Source of the DNA: Neorhizobium galegae bv. orientalis str. HAMBI 540
GTDB lineage: Bacteria; Pseudomonadota; Alphaproteobacteria; Rhizobiales; Rhizobiaceae
Assembly (NCBI RefSeq): GCF_000731315.1
Contig: NZ_HG938353.1
Location: 1,550,001 to 1,614,000, forward strand
Length of the DNA: 64,000 nt
Reading direction: 5' to 3'
Part shown: piece after piece, positions 56,790 through 64,000 of the stretch
Numbering within the stretch: position 1 is the stretch's first letter
How the letters are laid out: each line of letters starts with the position of its first letter
Made by a program: the position numbers and the translations under genes
The notes under the pieces: model-generated
What the model saw: only the letters and a program-made list of their open reading frames with translations
What the model was told of the DNA's origin: nothing
Databases searched by the model: none

Positions 56790-57568
56790 CGACGGCCCTC
56801 CGAACGTTTCGCCCAGCGTTCGATGAAGCCGAGCCCGACGGACGAGACCAGCGCGAGGATCAGATAGAGCAGGCAGGCGATGCCGTAGAAGAAGAAGGCT
56901 TCCTTGCTGACGCGCGCGGCAATGCCGGTCTGGCGCAGGATATCGGCAAGCCCGATGACCGAGACATAGGACGTGTCCTTCAAGAGGATCAGCCAGAGAT
57001 TGGTGAGGCCGGGCAGCGCGATGCGGATGAGCTGCGGCAGGATGACGAGAAGCATGGTGCGCGAGCGGTGAAGACCGAGCGCGTCGCCCGCCTCGTACTG
57101 GCCACGCGGGATCGCCCTGAAGGCCGACAGCAGAACCTCGGAGGAATAGGAGGAGAAGACGACGGCGAGCGCCGCCATGCCGGCGAAAAAGGCATTGATC
57201 TCCACGCGCCCGTCGTACCCGAAGGAGGCGAGCACCGCCTGGATGAGGATCTGCAGGCCGTAATAGACGATGAACAGGGTGAGCAGTTCGGGCAGGCCGC
57301 GGAAGATCGTCGTGTAGATGCCGGCGGCAAGCCTCAGCAGCTTGTCCTCCGACTGTGCGGCGAGCGCGATCAGGAAGCCAATGACCAGCCCGACGGGCAG
57401 CGTGGCGAGCGCGAGCGTGATCGTGACCTTGACGCCGAAGGCGATCTCGTCGCCCCAGCCGGTCTCGCCGCAGGCAACGATGCTACCGGAACCGAACAAT
57501 GAAAAAAGCCCGACGGGCCCGCAAAGCGGATCCAGCGCCGAAAGGAGGGCGGAAAAGAATCCGCTCAT
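56786..57568 (-). CDS. Polar amino-acid ABC transporter, permease (HisQ-type)
   Basis: A 260-residue permease paired with HisM-type. The EAA loop GQYEAGDALGLHRSRTMLLV is present, and GLPELLTLFIVYYGLQILI is the HisQ-like strand. Five to six helices span the length. It lies 120 bases downstream of the binding-protein gene, across a terminator hairpin, so its level may be lower than that of the binding protein. Confidence 0.93.
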   Translation of the reverse strand: MSGFFSALLSALDPLCGPVGLFSLFGSGSIVACGETGWGDEIAFGVKVTITLALATLPVGLVIGFLIALAAQSEDKLLRLAAGIYTTIFRGLPELLTLFIVYYGLQILIQAVLASFGYDGRVEINAFFAGMAALAVVFSSYSSEVLLSAFRAIPRGQYEAGDALGLHRSRTMLLVILPQLIRIALPGLTNLWLILLKDTSYVSVIGLADILRQTGIAARVSKEAFFFYGIACLLYLILALVSSVGLGFIERWAKRSEGRR

Positions 57569-57630
57569 AAGGTCGTTTTCCCCTGCGGCCTTTTTGTGTG
57601 CCGCTTTTGTCTTGTATTGACGCCATTAAA

Positions 57631-57663
57631 AAGAAAAACGGCGGAAGGGCAAGCCTCCCGCCG
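57631..57663 (-). terminator. Terminator or attenuator between binding-protein and permease genes
   Basis: On the minus strand CGGCGGGAGG (57654-57663) pairs with CCTTCCGCCG (57639-57648) with one G-U pair, around a 5-base loop, and is followed by TTTTTCTTTTT (57628-57638). It lies just after the binding-protein stop, before the permeases. Partial read-through would give more binding protein than membrane subunits. Confidence 0.8.
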
Positions 57664-57688
57664 GGCGTTAACCAGGTTGTCCGGTCGA

Positions 57689-58468
57689 TTACTTGCCGTA
57701 GGCGTCGAAATCGAAATACTTGTCGTTGATAGCCTTGTATTTGCCGTTGGCGCGGATCGCGAGGATCGCGGCCGAGAACTTGTCGGCCAGCGCGGTTTCG
57801 CCCTTGCGGACCGCAATGCCCGCACCTTCGCCATTGATGTCTACGTCGATCGGCAGCGGTGCCAGGATCTTGCAGCACTTGCCGGCGTCCGACTTGATCC
57901 ACTGCGACAACACCACGATATCGTCGATGACGGCATCGATACGACCGTTGGTGATGTCGAGCTTGTATTCGTCGGCAGTCGGATAAAGCTTCAGCTCCGA
58001 GTCGGGCATATGCTTTTCAGCATAGTTCGAATGAGTGGTGGAGCCTTGCGCGCCGATCGTCTTGCCCTTGAGGCCGGCGGCTGTCGCTTCCTTGATCGGC
58101 GAATCCTTCGGGACGGCGATGGCCGGCGGCGTGTTGTAATATTTCTTCGAGAAGGTGACCTGCTCCTTCCGCTCCGGTGTAATCGACATGGAAGCGATGA
58201 TGGCATCGAATTTCTTCGACTGCAGCGCCGGGATGATGCCGTCCCAGTCATTGGTGACGAAGGTGCAGGTGACCTTCATTTCGTCGCAGAGCGCCTTGGC
58301 GATATCGATGTCGAAACCGGTGAGCTGGCCGTTGGCTTCCAGGTTGTTGAAAGGCGGGTAGGCGCCTTCGGTGCCGATCACGAGTTTCTCCTGAGCCATC
58401 GCCGAACCGGCGAAAAGCGACAGGGCGGCGATCGAGGCGGCAGCAAGGAATCGGGTGGAAATTTTCAT
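57689..58468 (-). CDS. Polar amino-acid ABC transporter, periplasmic binding protein
   Basis: A 259-residue periplasmic protein. A Sec signal peptide (1-25) with cleavage after AMA precedes the mature EKLVIGTEGAYPPFNNLEA. The conserved GFDIDIAKALCDEM and DWDGIIPALQSKKFDAIIAS match the arginine/histidine/ornithine/octopine-type binding proteins. Cys pairs (DEMKVTC, GKCC) might form disulfides. GAGAGGATC lies before ATG 58468. Specificity is likely basic or other polar amino acids, not settled. Confidence 0.93.
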   Translation of the reverse strand: MKISTRFLAAASIAALSLFAGSAMAQEKLVIGTEGAYPPFNNLEANGQLTGFDIDIAKALCDEMKVTCTFVTNDWDGIIPALQSKKFDAIIASMSITPERKEQVTFSKKYYNTPPAIAVPKDSPIKEATAAGLKGKTIGAQGSTTHSNYAEKHMPDSELKLYPTADEYKLDITNGRIDAVIDDIVVLSQWIKSDAGKCCKILAPLPIDVDINGEGAGIAVRKGETALADKFSAAILAIRANGKYKAINDKYFDFDAYGK

Positions 58469-58777
58469 TTTGATCCTCTCTGTTGGCAACCTGCGGTGTT
58501 GGTCTTTTTCGGCCGCAGGGAGACGGGGCACGCGTGCAGGCGCGCCCCGAATGGATTTTTAGATACCTGCTCGGGAAAAATTGCAACGGCATTTTACGTG
58601 CACGTCTGGTTGCCACCAGCTGATGAACAACACATTCATGCGAGGTTCAGGCCATCCGCAACAGGCTGCGACGGAACCATTTTGGTGCAATACAGTTGAG
58701 CCGCCGCGTAAGTCCGCCGAAAAAGGCAATAAAGGACGCGCATGAAAGGGATGACACCCCTAGAAGAGGAAATGTCC
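58469..58777. promoter_or_regulatory. 309-base divergent intergenic region
   Basis: It lies between the divergent binding-protein gene (minus strand) and the OmpA-family gene (plus strand) and should hold both promoters. I see no gene, RNA class or strong dyad in it. The plus-strand end contains AGAAGAGGAA, the OmpA ribosome site. Confidence 0.4.
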
Positions 58778-61177
58778 ATGTCGAAAAAATTCAGACTGTT
58801 CGCCAGCGTCGCAGCACCTCTCATATCGCTGCCGCTGATGCTTCAGCCGGCCGGTGCCGCCCCCTTGAGGCCCGCTTTGGAGATGAGACCCGCCATCGAG
58901 GCCGGCCAGATGCCGGGCGTCATCGAGGTGCAGCAACAGGTCATCATTCCTCCGGATGCGCAGGAAGGCGAGGGACAGCAGCGCCCACGCCGCAAGCCCC
59001 AGGAGGGGCAACAGCAGGCTCCGGCCGAACGGCCGCAAGCGCCGCCCCAGGCCCAGCAGCAGGAACAGCCGCAGCGCCAGCGCAAGGCCGAGCCGGAAGC
59101 CGCCCCCCGTGAGGCTGCGCCTCGCGAAGCTGCTCCGCGGGAAGCTGCACCTCGCCAGGCGCCGCAGGCCGAGCGTCCGGCAGCCGAGGCGCCCGCGCAG
59201 GAACGTCCGCGCCGTCAGCAGCAGGAGACCGGTCAGGGACAGGGCGGAAACGATGCTCAGCCGCGTCGCCCGCGCGAGCAGCCGACCGAGCCGCCGGCCG
59301 CAAGGGAGGCCCAGCAGCCGAAGGCGGCTCCCGCTGAAAAGCAGGCCGAAACGCCGAAGCCGGAACGGCCGGCAACCAATCGCGCCGCGACGCCGGAAGC
59401 CGCACCCGAGGCTCCCGCTCGCCGCGATGCCCAGCAGCCGAAGGAAGCACCGGCCGGGAAGCAGGCCGAAACCCCGAAGCCGCAGCCGCCTGCCACCAAT
59501 CGTGCGGCGACGCCGGAAGCAACGCCCGAAAAGCCGGCCAGCGGCAATGCCCAGCAGCCCAAGGCAGCTCCCGCTGAAAAGCAGGCCGAAACACCAAAGC
59601 CGACACAGCCGCCGGCTACCGATCGCGCCACGGCTCCGGGAGCAGCACCCGAAAATCCGGCTCGCGGCAACGCAACGGGCCAGGCGCCGGCTCAGGTCCC
59701 TGGACAGGCTCCGGGCACCGGAACGGCGCAGGACAGGCGCAACCAGCAGTCGCCGGCAAATGGCCAGGCCGCGCCGGGTCAGCCGCCTGCCGGCGAAACG
59801 CCTCGCCGTCAGACGACCGAAGGACAGCCAGTGGTGCCTCAGGGTCAGCAGGTGCCGGGCCAGCCGCAGGGCCAGCAGGCGACTGGCGCCCAGCCTGGTA
59901 CCCCGCCGACCGCGCCCCAGACGGCAACGACACCTCAGCAGGTCGAACGCGCCAAGGCGCTTGCCAAGGATCCGGCTGCGGCCAAGAGCGGTGAACAGGT
60001 CGTGCTGCCCGTTCAGAACGGTGCAGCCGTGCTCGACAGCGCCAAGGAGACACCGTCTGCACGTCCGCCACGGGATGGAGAGCGTCCGCGTCGTCCGGCT
60101 CCGCAGCAGGCCGACCAGCAGCAACTGGCGCCGCCGAAAACCGATGCAGAGGCCCAGAGCGGCACGCGCGCCACGCGCGAGCAGCAGCAGGAATTTCGCC
60201 AGCTGTCCGAAGAGCGTGGTCAGCGCCTCGACCGTCGGCCGGATTTCGAACGCCCCCAGGGCTGGGACTTCCGCGACACTGCCGGCCGGGACGGCAATCG
60301 GGACCGCAACGGCCGCGACCGCGACCGGGATGGTGGCCGCGTGATCATCTCGATCGACAACCAATCCGTCGTTCGTCATGACGACAGCCGTCGTTTCTAC
60401 AACGATCGCGATCGGGCGCCGCAATACGAGCAGCTCCGCGACGGCCGGGTGCGCGAAGTCATCGTGCGCGACGACGGCACGCGGATCGTCACCGTCCGCA
60501 ACAGCTATGGCGAGATCGTCCAGCGCTCGCGGGTCGTGAAGGGCGGCGAGGAATACGTGCTCTATTATTCGCCGGAGCTGATGGATAACCGCCGCGGCCG
60601 CGACTACGTCTGGCGTGATCCCGGCGACGACCTGCCGCCGATGCGGCTGAGCGTGCCGCTCGACGACTATATCATCGACACCTCGACCGAGCCGGACCGG
60701 GATTATTACGAGTTCCTGGAACAGCCGCCGGTGGAGCGGGTCGAGCGGGTCTATTCGCTGGACGAAGTACGCTACTCCGCCCGTATCCGGGACAAGGTGC
60801 CGCGTATCGACCTCGATACGATCACGTTTGCCACCGGCAGTGCCGAGATCCCGATGAACCAGGCGAGCTCGCTGCGCAAGGTCGCCGACGCGATCAACAA
60901 GGTTCTGAAGCGGGATCCTTCCGAAACCTTCCTGATCGAAGGTCATACGGATGCCGTCGGCGCCGACGACAGCAACCTCGTTCTCTCCGACGAGCGCGCC
61001 GAAAGCGTTGCCCGGGTGCTGACGGACGCATTCGCCATCCCGCCGGAAAACCTGGCGACGCAGGGTTATGGCGAGCGTTACCTCAAGGTCCGCACCGACG
61101 GTCCGCAACAGGAAAACCGCCGCGTGACGGTGCGCCGCATCACCCCACTGGTCAAACCGGTCGCTTCGAACCAGTAA
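58778..61177 (+). CDS. OmpA-family envelope protein with long repetitive region
   Basis: A 799-residue exported protein. The signal peptide (about 1-27) ends near PAGA. A long Pro/Gln/Ala/Glu-rich disordered stretch (about 60-450) includes three tandem 40-residue repeats (59309-59671). A folded middle with VRHDDSRRFYND and REVIVRDDGTRIVTVRNS follows. The C-terminal OmpA domain, which binds peptidoglycan, has FATGSAEIPMNQ and IEGHTDAVGADDSN near 715-735. GAGGA lies 7 bases before ATG 58778; ATG 58742 and 58772 are in frame. It probably links outer membrane and wall. Confidence 0.9.
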   Translation: MSKKFRLFASVAAPLISLPLMLQPAGAAPLRPALEMRPAIEAGQMPGVIEVQQQVIIPPDAQEGEGQQRPRRKPQEGQQQAPAERPQAPPQAQQQEQPQRQRKAEPEAAPREAAPREAAPREAAPRQAPQAERPAAEAPAQERPRRQQQETGQGQGGNDAQPRRPREQPTEPPAAREAQQPKAAPAEKQAETPKPERPATNRAATPEAAPEAPARRDAQQPKEAPAGKQAETPKPQPPATNRAATPEATPEKPASGNAQQPKAAPAEKQAETPKPTQPPATDRATAPGAAPENPARGNATGQAPAQVPGQAPGTGTAQDRRNQQSPANGQAAPGQPPAGETPRRQTTEGQPVVPQGQQVPGQPQGQQATGAQPGTPPTAPQTATTPQQVERAKALAKDPAAAKSGEQVVLPVQNGAAVLDSAKETPSARPPRDGERPRRPAPQQADQQQLAPPKTDAEAQSGTRATREQQQEFRQLSEERGQRLDRRPDFERPQGWDFRDTAGRDGNRDRNGRDRDRDGGRVIISIDNQSVVRHDDSRRFYNDRDRAPQYEQLRDGRVREVIVRDDGTRIVTVRNSYGEIVQRSRVVKGGEEYVLYYSPELMDNRRGRDYVWRDPGDDLPPMRLSVPLDDYIIDTSTEPDRDYYEFLEQPPVERVERVYSLDEVRYSARIRDKVPRIDLDTITFATGSAEIPMNQASSLRKVADAINKVLKRDPSETFLIEGHTDAVGADDSNLVLSDERAESVARVLTDAFAIPPENLATQGYGERYLKVRTDGPQQENRRVTVRRITPLVKPVASNQ
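59309..59671 (+). repeat. Three tandem 40-residue repeats within the OmpA-family gene
   Basis: Units at 59309-59428, 59429-59548 and 59549-59671 each start AQQPKxAPAxKQAETPKP and continue with PATNRAATPE-like residues. They are highly similar at DNA level too, so copy number may vary between strains by slippage or recombination. Confidence 0.9.
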
Positions 61178-61202
61178 TTGGTTCAGGCACCTCGAACCAA
61201 AG

Positions 61203-61228
61203 CCGCCGGAGCGATCCGGCGGTTTTTT
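61203..61228 (+). terminator. Rho-independent terminator after the OmpA-family gene
   Basis: CCGCCGGA (61203-61210) pairs with TCCGGCGG (61215-61222) over GCGA, followed by TTTTTT (61223-61228), where the convergent mobB gene ends. Confidence 0.88.
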
Positions 61229-61742
61229 ATTTGTCGGAAAGCCCCGTCACCTGTGCGATGAAATCGGCAATCGCGTTCGTGTCGTCGAGGTCGAAGACAG
61301 GGAGGGTGGCGTCGGTGACCGGGTGGTCGGCGGCAATGGCGACGATGTGGGGATCGCTGGGCGCCAGCGGTTCTCGGTTGTTCGCCTCGAGGCGGCGGGC
61401 TTCGATCTTCGGGACCGGCTCGCGCTTGTAGCCCTCGATCAGTACCAGATCGCAGGGAGCGAGGCGGGAGAGGATTTCCTCGAAGCTCGGTTCCGGCGCG
61501 CCGCGCAATTCGTGCATGATCGCAAAGCGGGTACCGGAAACGATCGCCACTTCGTGGGCCCCGGCGGCGCGGTGGCGGAAGGAGTCGGCCCCCACCTTGT
61601 CGATGTCGAAATCGTGGTGCGCGTGCTTGATCGTCGAGATCGCATAGCCGCGGCGGGTGAATTCCGCCACCAGCCGCACCGCCAGGCCCGTCTTGCCGGA
61701 ATTTTTCCAGCCGGAAATGCCAAAGACGCGGGGAGGGGTCAT
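61227..61742 (-). CDS. mobB: Molybdopterin-guanine dinucleotide biosynthesis adaptor MobB
   Basis: A 171-residue GTP-binding protein. The P-loop GWKNSGKT (11-18) and TIKHAHHDFDIDKVGADS are characteristic of MobB, which binds GTP and assists MobA in making the molybdopterin guanine dinucleotide cofactor. EGYKREPVPKIE is a further conserved stretch. It overlaps the mobA gene by 4 bases. Last gene of the minus-strand unit starting with the DMT transporter. Confidence 0.94.
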   Translation of the reverse strand: MTPPRVFGISGWKNSGKTGLAVRLVAEFTRRGYAISTIKHAHHDFDIDKVGADSFRHRAAGAHEVAIVSGTRFAIMHELRGAPEPSFEEILSRLAPCDLVLIEGYKREPVPKIEARRLEANNREPLAPSDPHIVAIAADHPVTDATLPVFDLDDTNAIADFIAQVTGLSDK

Positions 61743-62377
61743 GAAAGCTCCTCGGCGAAACGACGCGCCTCTTGAAGATCCTCGGGCGTGTTGATGTTGA
61801 GGAAGGGATCGAGCACCCCCTGGCGCGTCTCGACCATTTGGAATTCGACGGTCTCCATGCGGTGACGTTCGAGGAAACCCATGATCCGCCGGTTGTCGGG
61901 GTCGGAGAGCCAGGTTTCCAGATCACCGGCGATGGAAACCGGCCAGAGCCCGAAGACCGGATGATCGCGGCCGTCCGAGGCGGCGATGACGATCGCGTTC
62001 GGATCGCCCGCCTCAGCTTCGAGCCGGGGCACGAGGTCGGCGGGTACGAAGGGACTGTCGGAAGGGACGGTGAGGAGATGCGTTGCTTCAAGGCTGCGGG
62101 CCTGGATGTCGAGCAGGCCGGCGAGCACGCCAGCGAGCGGGCCGATCTGGCCGGGAACCGGGTCCGGCAGCAGGCGCAGACCGAGCGGATTGGGGAACCC
62201 CATCGGTGCGTTGAGGGTGATTTCCGAGACCTGGGGTAGGAGCCGCCGTACCACGTGGGCGAGGATCGTGTCGTCGCCGATGGTGAGAAAAGCCTTGTCG
62301 GTGCCCATGCGGCTCGATTTGCCGCCGGCAAGGATCAGGCCGGGAGGTTTGCTGGGGGGAGCGGCGGGTGCGGTCAT
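61739..62377 (-). CDS. mobA: Molybdenum cofactor guanylyltransferase MobA
   Basis: A 212-residue nucleotidyltransferase that attaches GMP to molybdopterin. The glycine-rich LAGGKSSRMGTDKA (16-29) is the GTP-binding loop; SDSPFVPADLV and NINTPEDL are later signatures. ATG 62377 is chosen (overlaps the MFS stop by one base, TGATG); the open frame further up is a shadow of the MFS gene. It supplies cofactor for enzymes such as formate or nitrate dehydrogenases, none encoded here. Confidence 0.95.
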   Translation of the reverse strand: MTAPAAPPSKPPGLILAGGKSSRMGTDKAFLTIGDDTILAHVVRRLLPQVSEITLNAPMGFPNPLGLRLLPDPVPGQIGPLAGVLAGLLDIQARSLEATHLLTVPSDSPFVPADLVPRLEAEAGDPNAIVIAASDGRDHPVFGLWPVSIAGDLETWLSDPDNRRIMGFLERHRMETVEFQMVETRQGVLDPFLNINTPEDLQEARRFAEELS

Positions 62378-63654
62378 CAGTCGTCGTCCGTTGTCGGAAT
62401 CGCGCCTTCGCGGCGGTCGATCTGCCGGACATAGACGGTAGCGACGAGCGCAAGGATGGTCGTAACGCCCATGACGACGAGAAGCGGCATGGCGCCGCCC
62501 TCGTCCTTCAGCACCGTTGCGGCAAGGGTCGAAAGTGCGGCACCGCCACCGACGGTGATCGCGCCGCCGAGGCCGGAAGCCGAGCCAGCGAGATGCGGCC
62601 GGACGCTGACGATGCCGGCATTCGAGCTTGGAAGGGTGAGGCCGTTGCCGACGCCGGTGAGCGCCAGCGGTGCGAAGAAGGCGAGCGGCCAGGGCGCTTC
62701 TGCGGCGAGGAATACGGCGGTGATAAGGACGCCGACCAGGCTGACCAGGCTGCCGGAGATCATCATCGTCATCGTGCCGAAATGGCGGGTGTAGCGGCCC
62801 GAAATGAAGTTGCCGATCATGTAGCCGGCCGCGATCAGGAAGAACTGCGCGCCGAGCATTGTAGGCGAGAGATGATAGATCGCCGTGCCGACGAAGGGTG
62901 CGCCGCCAAGGAACGAGAAGAACACGCCCGACGAGAAGGTCGAGGTGAACGTATAACCCCAGAATCGGCGTGAGCGAAAAAGATCCGGCCAGCTGCGGAA
63001 CTGGGCGATGAAGCTGGTGGCCGGCAGGTGGTTCGTTTCGCCGAGATCGGTGAAGACGAGCGTCAGGGTCAACAGGCCGAGGCCGAGCATCAAGGCGAAA
63101 TTCGCTTCCCATCCGAACATGTCGTTGAGCGCGCCGCCGATCGTTGGGCTGATCATCGGCACCAGCGACATGCCCATGGTGACGTAGGCGATCATCGAGG
63201 CGGCGCTCTCCATCGGCACCGTGTCGCGGATGATCGCGCGCGGCAGGACGAAACCTGCGACGACCGCCGTCTGCAGCAGCCGGCCGATCATGAACACGGT
63301 GACGTTTGCGGCTACCAGGCAGATCACGGTGCCGACCAGCATGATCAGGATGCTGCCGATCATCACGCGGCGGCGGCCGAAGAGGTCGGAAAGCGGGCCG
63401 AGCACCAGCTGCAGCACGGCGGTGCCGGCGATATAACCGGATACGGCCAGCTGCATGACGGCATAGTCGGTGCCGAAATGGGTCGCCATGGCGGAAAGCG
63501 AAGGCAGGAAGACGTTGAGCGAGAGGGCGGCAAGTCCGGCGCAGACGACGAGCGTCAGGATATGGGGTGGGGTTCGTCTGTCCAGAAATCGGCTTTGCTG
63601 CACGTCGTCTTGTCCTTTCACGCTGCCTTTCGGCTCTTTCGTCAGGCCGGTCAT
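62377..63654 (-). CDS. MFS transporter, Bcr/CflA drug-resistance subfamily
   Basis: A 425-residue twelve-helix exporter. LNVFLPSLSAMATHFGTDYAV and GPLSDLFGRRRVM are the DHA1 Bcr/CflA signatures; related proteins export bicyclomycin, chloramphenicol or sulfonamides. The start and stop overlap the neighbouring genes by one base, so it is co-translated with mobA and the DMT gene. The drug or metabolite it exports is unknown. Confidence 0.92.
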   Translation of the reverse strand: MTGLTKEPKGSVKGQDDVQQSRFLDRRTPPHILTLVVCAGLAALSLNVFLPSLSAMATHFGTDYAVMQLAVSGYIAGTAVLQLVLGPLSDLFGRRRVMIGSILIMLVGTVICLVAANVTVFMIGRLLQTAVVAGFVLPRAIIRDTVPMESAASMIAYVTMGMSLVPMISPTIGGALNDMFGWEANFALMLGLGLLTLTLVFTDLGETNHLPATSFIAQFRSWPDLFRSRRFWGYTFTSTFSSGVFFSFLGGAPFVGTAIYHLSPTMLGAQFFLIAAGYMIGNFISGRYTRHFGTMTMMISGSLVSLVGVLITAVFLAAEAPWPLAFFAPLALTGVGNGLTLPSSNAGIVSVRPHLAGSASGLGGAITVGGGAALSTLAATVLKDEGGAMPLLVVMGVTTILALVATVYVRQIDRREGAIPTTDDD

Positions 63655-64000
63655 CAGGCAGGCGGGGCGGCTGCAGCCTTGCCGGTGGTGATGCCCTGCC
63701 GCTTGCGTTCGCGATAGAAGGTGTAAAGGCCGGAACCGATAACGACTGCCGCGCCCACCAGCATATAGGCGTTCGGACGTTCGCCGAAGGCGAAAATGCC
63801 GATGGCCAAAGCCCAGAGCAGGCCGGTATAGCGGAACGGCGCTATGAAGGAGATCTCGCCTGTCCGCATCGATTGGATGACGGCCTGATAACCTGCGAAC
63901 ACCATCACCGAAGCAATTGCCAGATGCCCGAGCGCATAGGTGCTGACCGGCTGCCAGCCGCCCATCGGCACGATCAGGATCGCCCCGAGAATAGTGTTGG
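63654..64000 (-). CDS. EamA/DMT-family transporter, C-terminal part (5' end outside window)
   Basis: The frame is open to base 64000; about 115 residues are visible. They are the last helices of a drug/metabolite transporter: AIASVMVFAGYQAVIQSM, then EISFIAPFRYTGLLWALAIG, and an Arg-rich cytoplasmic end. The conserved Pro and Tyr positions match EamA-family 10-helix exporters. The stop overlaps the MFS start by one base. Upstream sequence continues without interruption at the window edge. Confidence 0.82.
   Translation of the reverse strand, partial: NTILGAILIVPMGGWQPVSTYALGHLAIASVMVFAGYQAVIQSMRTGEISFIAPFRYTGLLWALAIGIFAFGERPNAYMLVGAAVVIGSGLYTFYRERKRQGITTGKAAAAPPA

Noticed and set aside
59309..59671. 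Tandem repeats considered as a CRISPR array
   Set aside because: Units are directly adjacent, multiples of three, and encode a smooth protein repeat with no spacers.

Overview
The window is a contiguous piece of chromosome from an alphaproteobacterium of the order Hyphomicrobiales, most likely family Rhizobiaceae (Rhizobium/Agrobacterium/Neorhizobium-like). Grounds: high G+C coding sequence, the conserved ntrC-ntrY-ntrX-trkA-hfq-hflX-mazG order, the cysG-DUF2849-cysI-DUF934-fpr sulfite reduction cluster, a long rhizobial-type UvrB, DUF1289 and Usg small proteins, and mosaic palindromic intergenic elements like those of rhizobia. No rRNA, tRNA, CRISPR array, prophage or insertion sequence was recognised. 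About 65 protein genes are supported.

Layout. 1-8159: nitrogen/redox two-component genes (end of ntrC, ntrY, ntrX), potassium regulator trkA, a class IV PLP transaminase, hfq and hflX. 8294-10842: a membrane acyltransferase, mazG and a nucleoside deaminase. 11079-16010: siroheme and sulfite reduction operon plus ferredoxin-NADP reductase. 16032-18240: a Cys-rich small protein, about 1 kb of palindromic non-coding mosaic, and a secreted DUF3828 protein. 18262-20645: an AT-richer, translationally coupled two-gene cassette of unknown function (a PD-(D/E)XK-like nuclease plus a 415-residue partner), the best candidate here for an undescribed system. 20737-25842: uvrB, with repeat elements absorbed into its 3' end, and a GGDEF-EAL protein. 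26173-33917: a DUF1800/DUF1501 pair, a thioesterase, a chemoreceptor, an extensin-like lipoprotein and an MmcQ-like protein. 33918-34451: a non-coding gap with a probable minus-strand sRNA. 34452-42649: TSUP permease, ABC-2 exporter, MFS/AraC pair, aspartic protease and DUF1289, cobS/cobT and dgkA. 42657-45390: two tandemly duplicated ParE-type toxin-antitoxin modules behind a DivJ/PleC-type histidine kinase. 45511-55807: mostly single small genes (nuclease, glycosylase, Lrp, AraC, alkylation repair, dehydrogenase, DinB, methyltransferase, LysR-NmrA). 55959-58468: polar amino-acid ABC uptake genes without an ATPase gene. 58778-64000: a large OmpA-family protein with a repetitive Pro/Gln/Ala-rich region, then mobB, mobA, an MFS exporter and a truncated DMT transporter in an overlapping minus-strand operon.

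Functional links: CysG makes the siroheme that CysI needs, and Fpr can supply electrons. CobS and CobT act in the cobalamin lower-ligand steps. MobA and MobB act on molybdenum cofactor. NtrY/NtrX form a sensor-regulator pair, and the NtrX here has lost the sigma-54 contact loop. All assignments come from reading the translated sequence; no database search was run.
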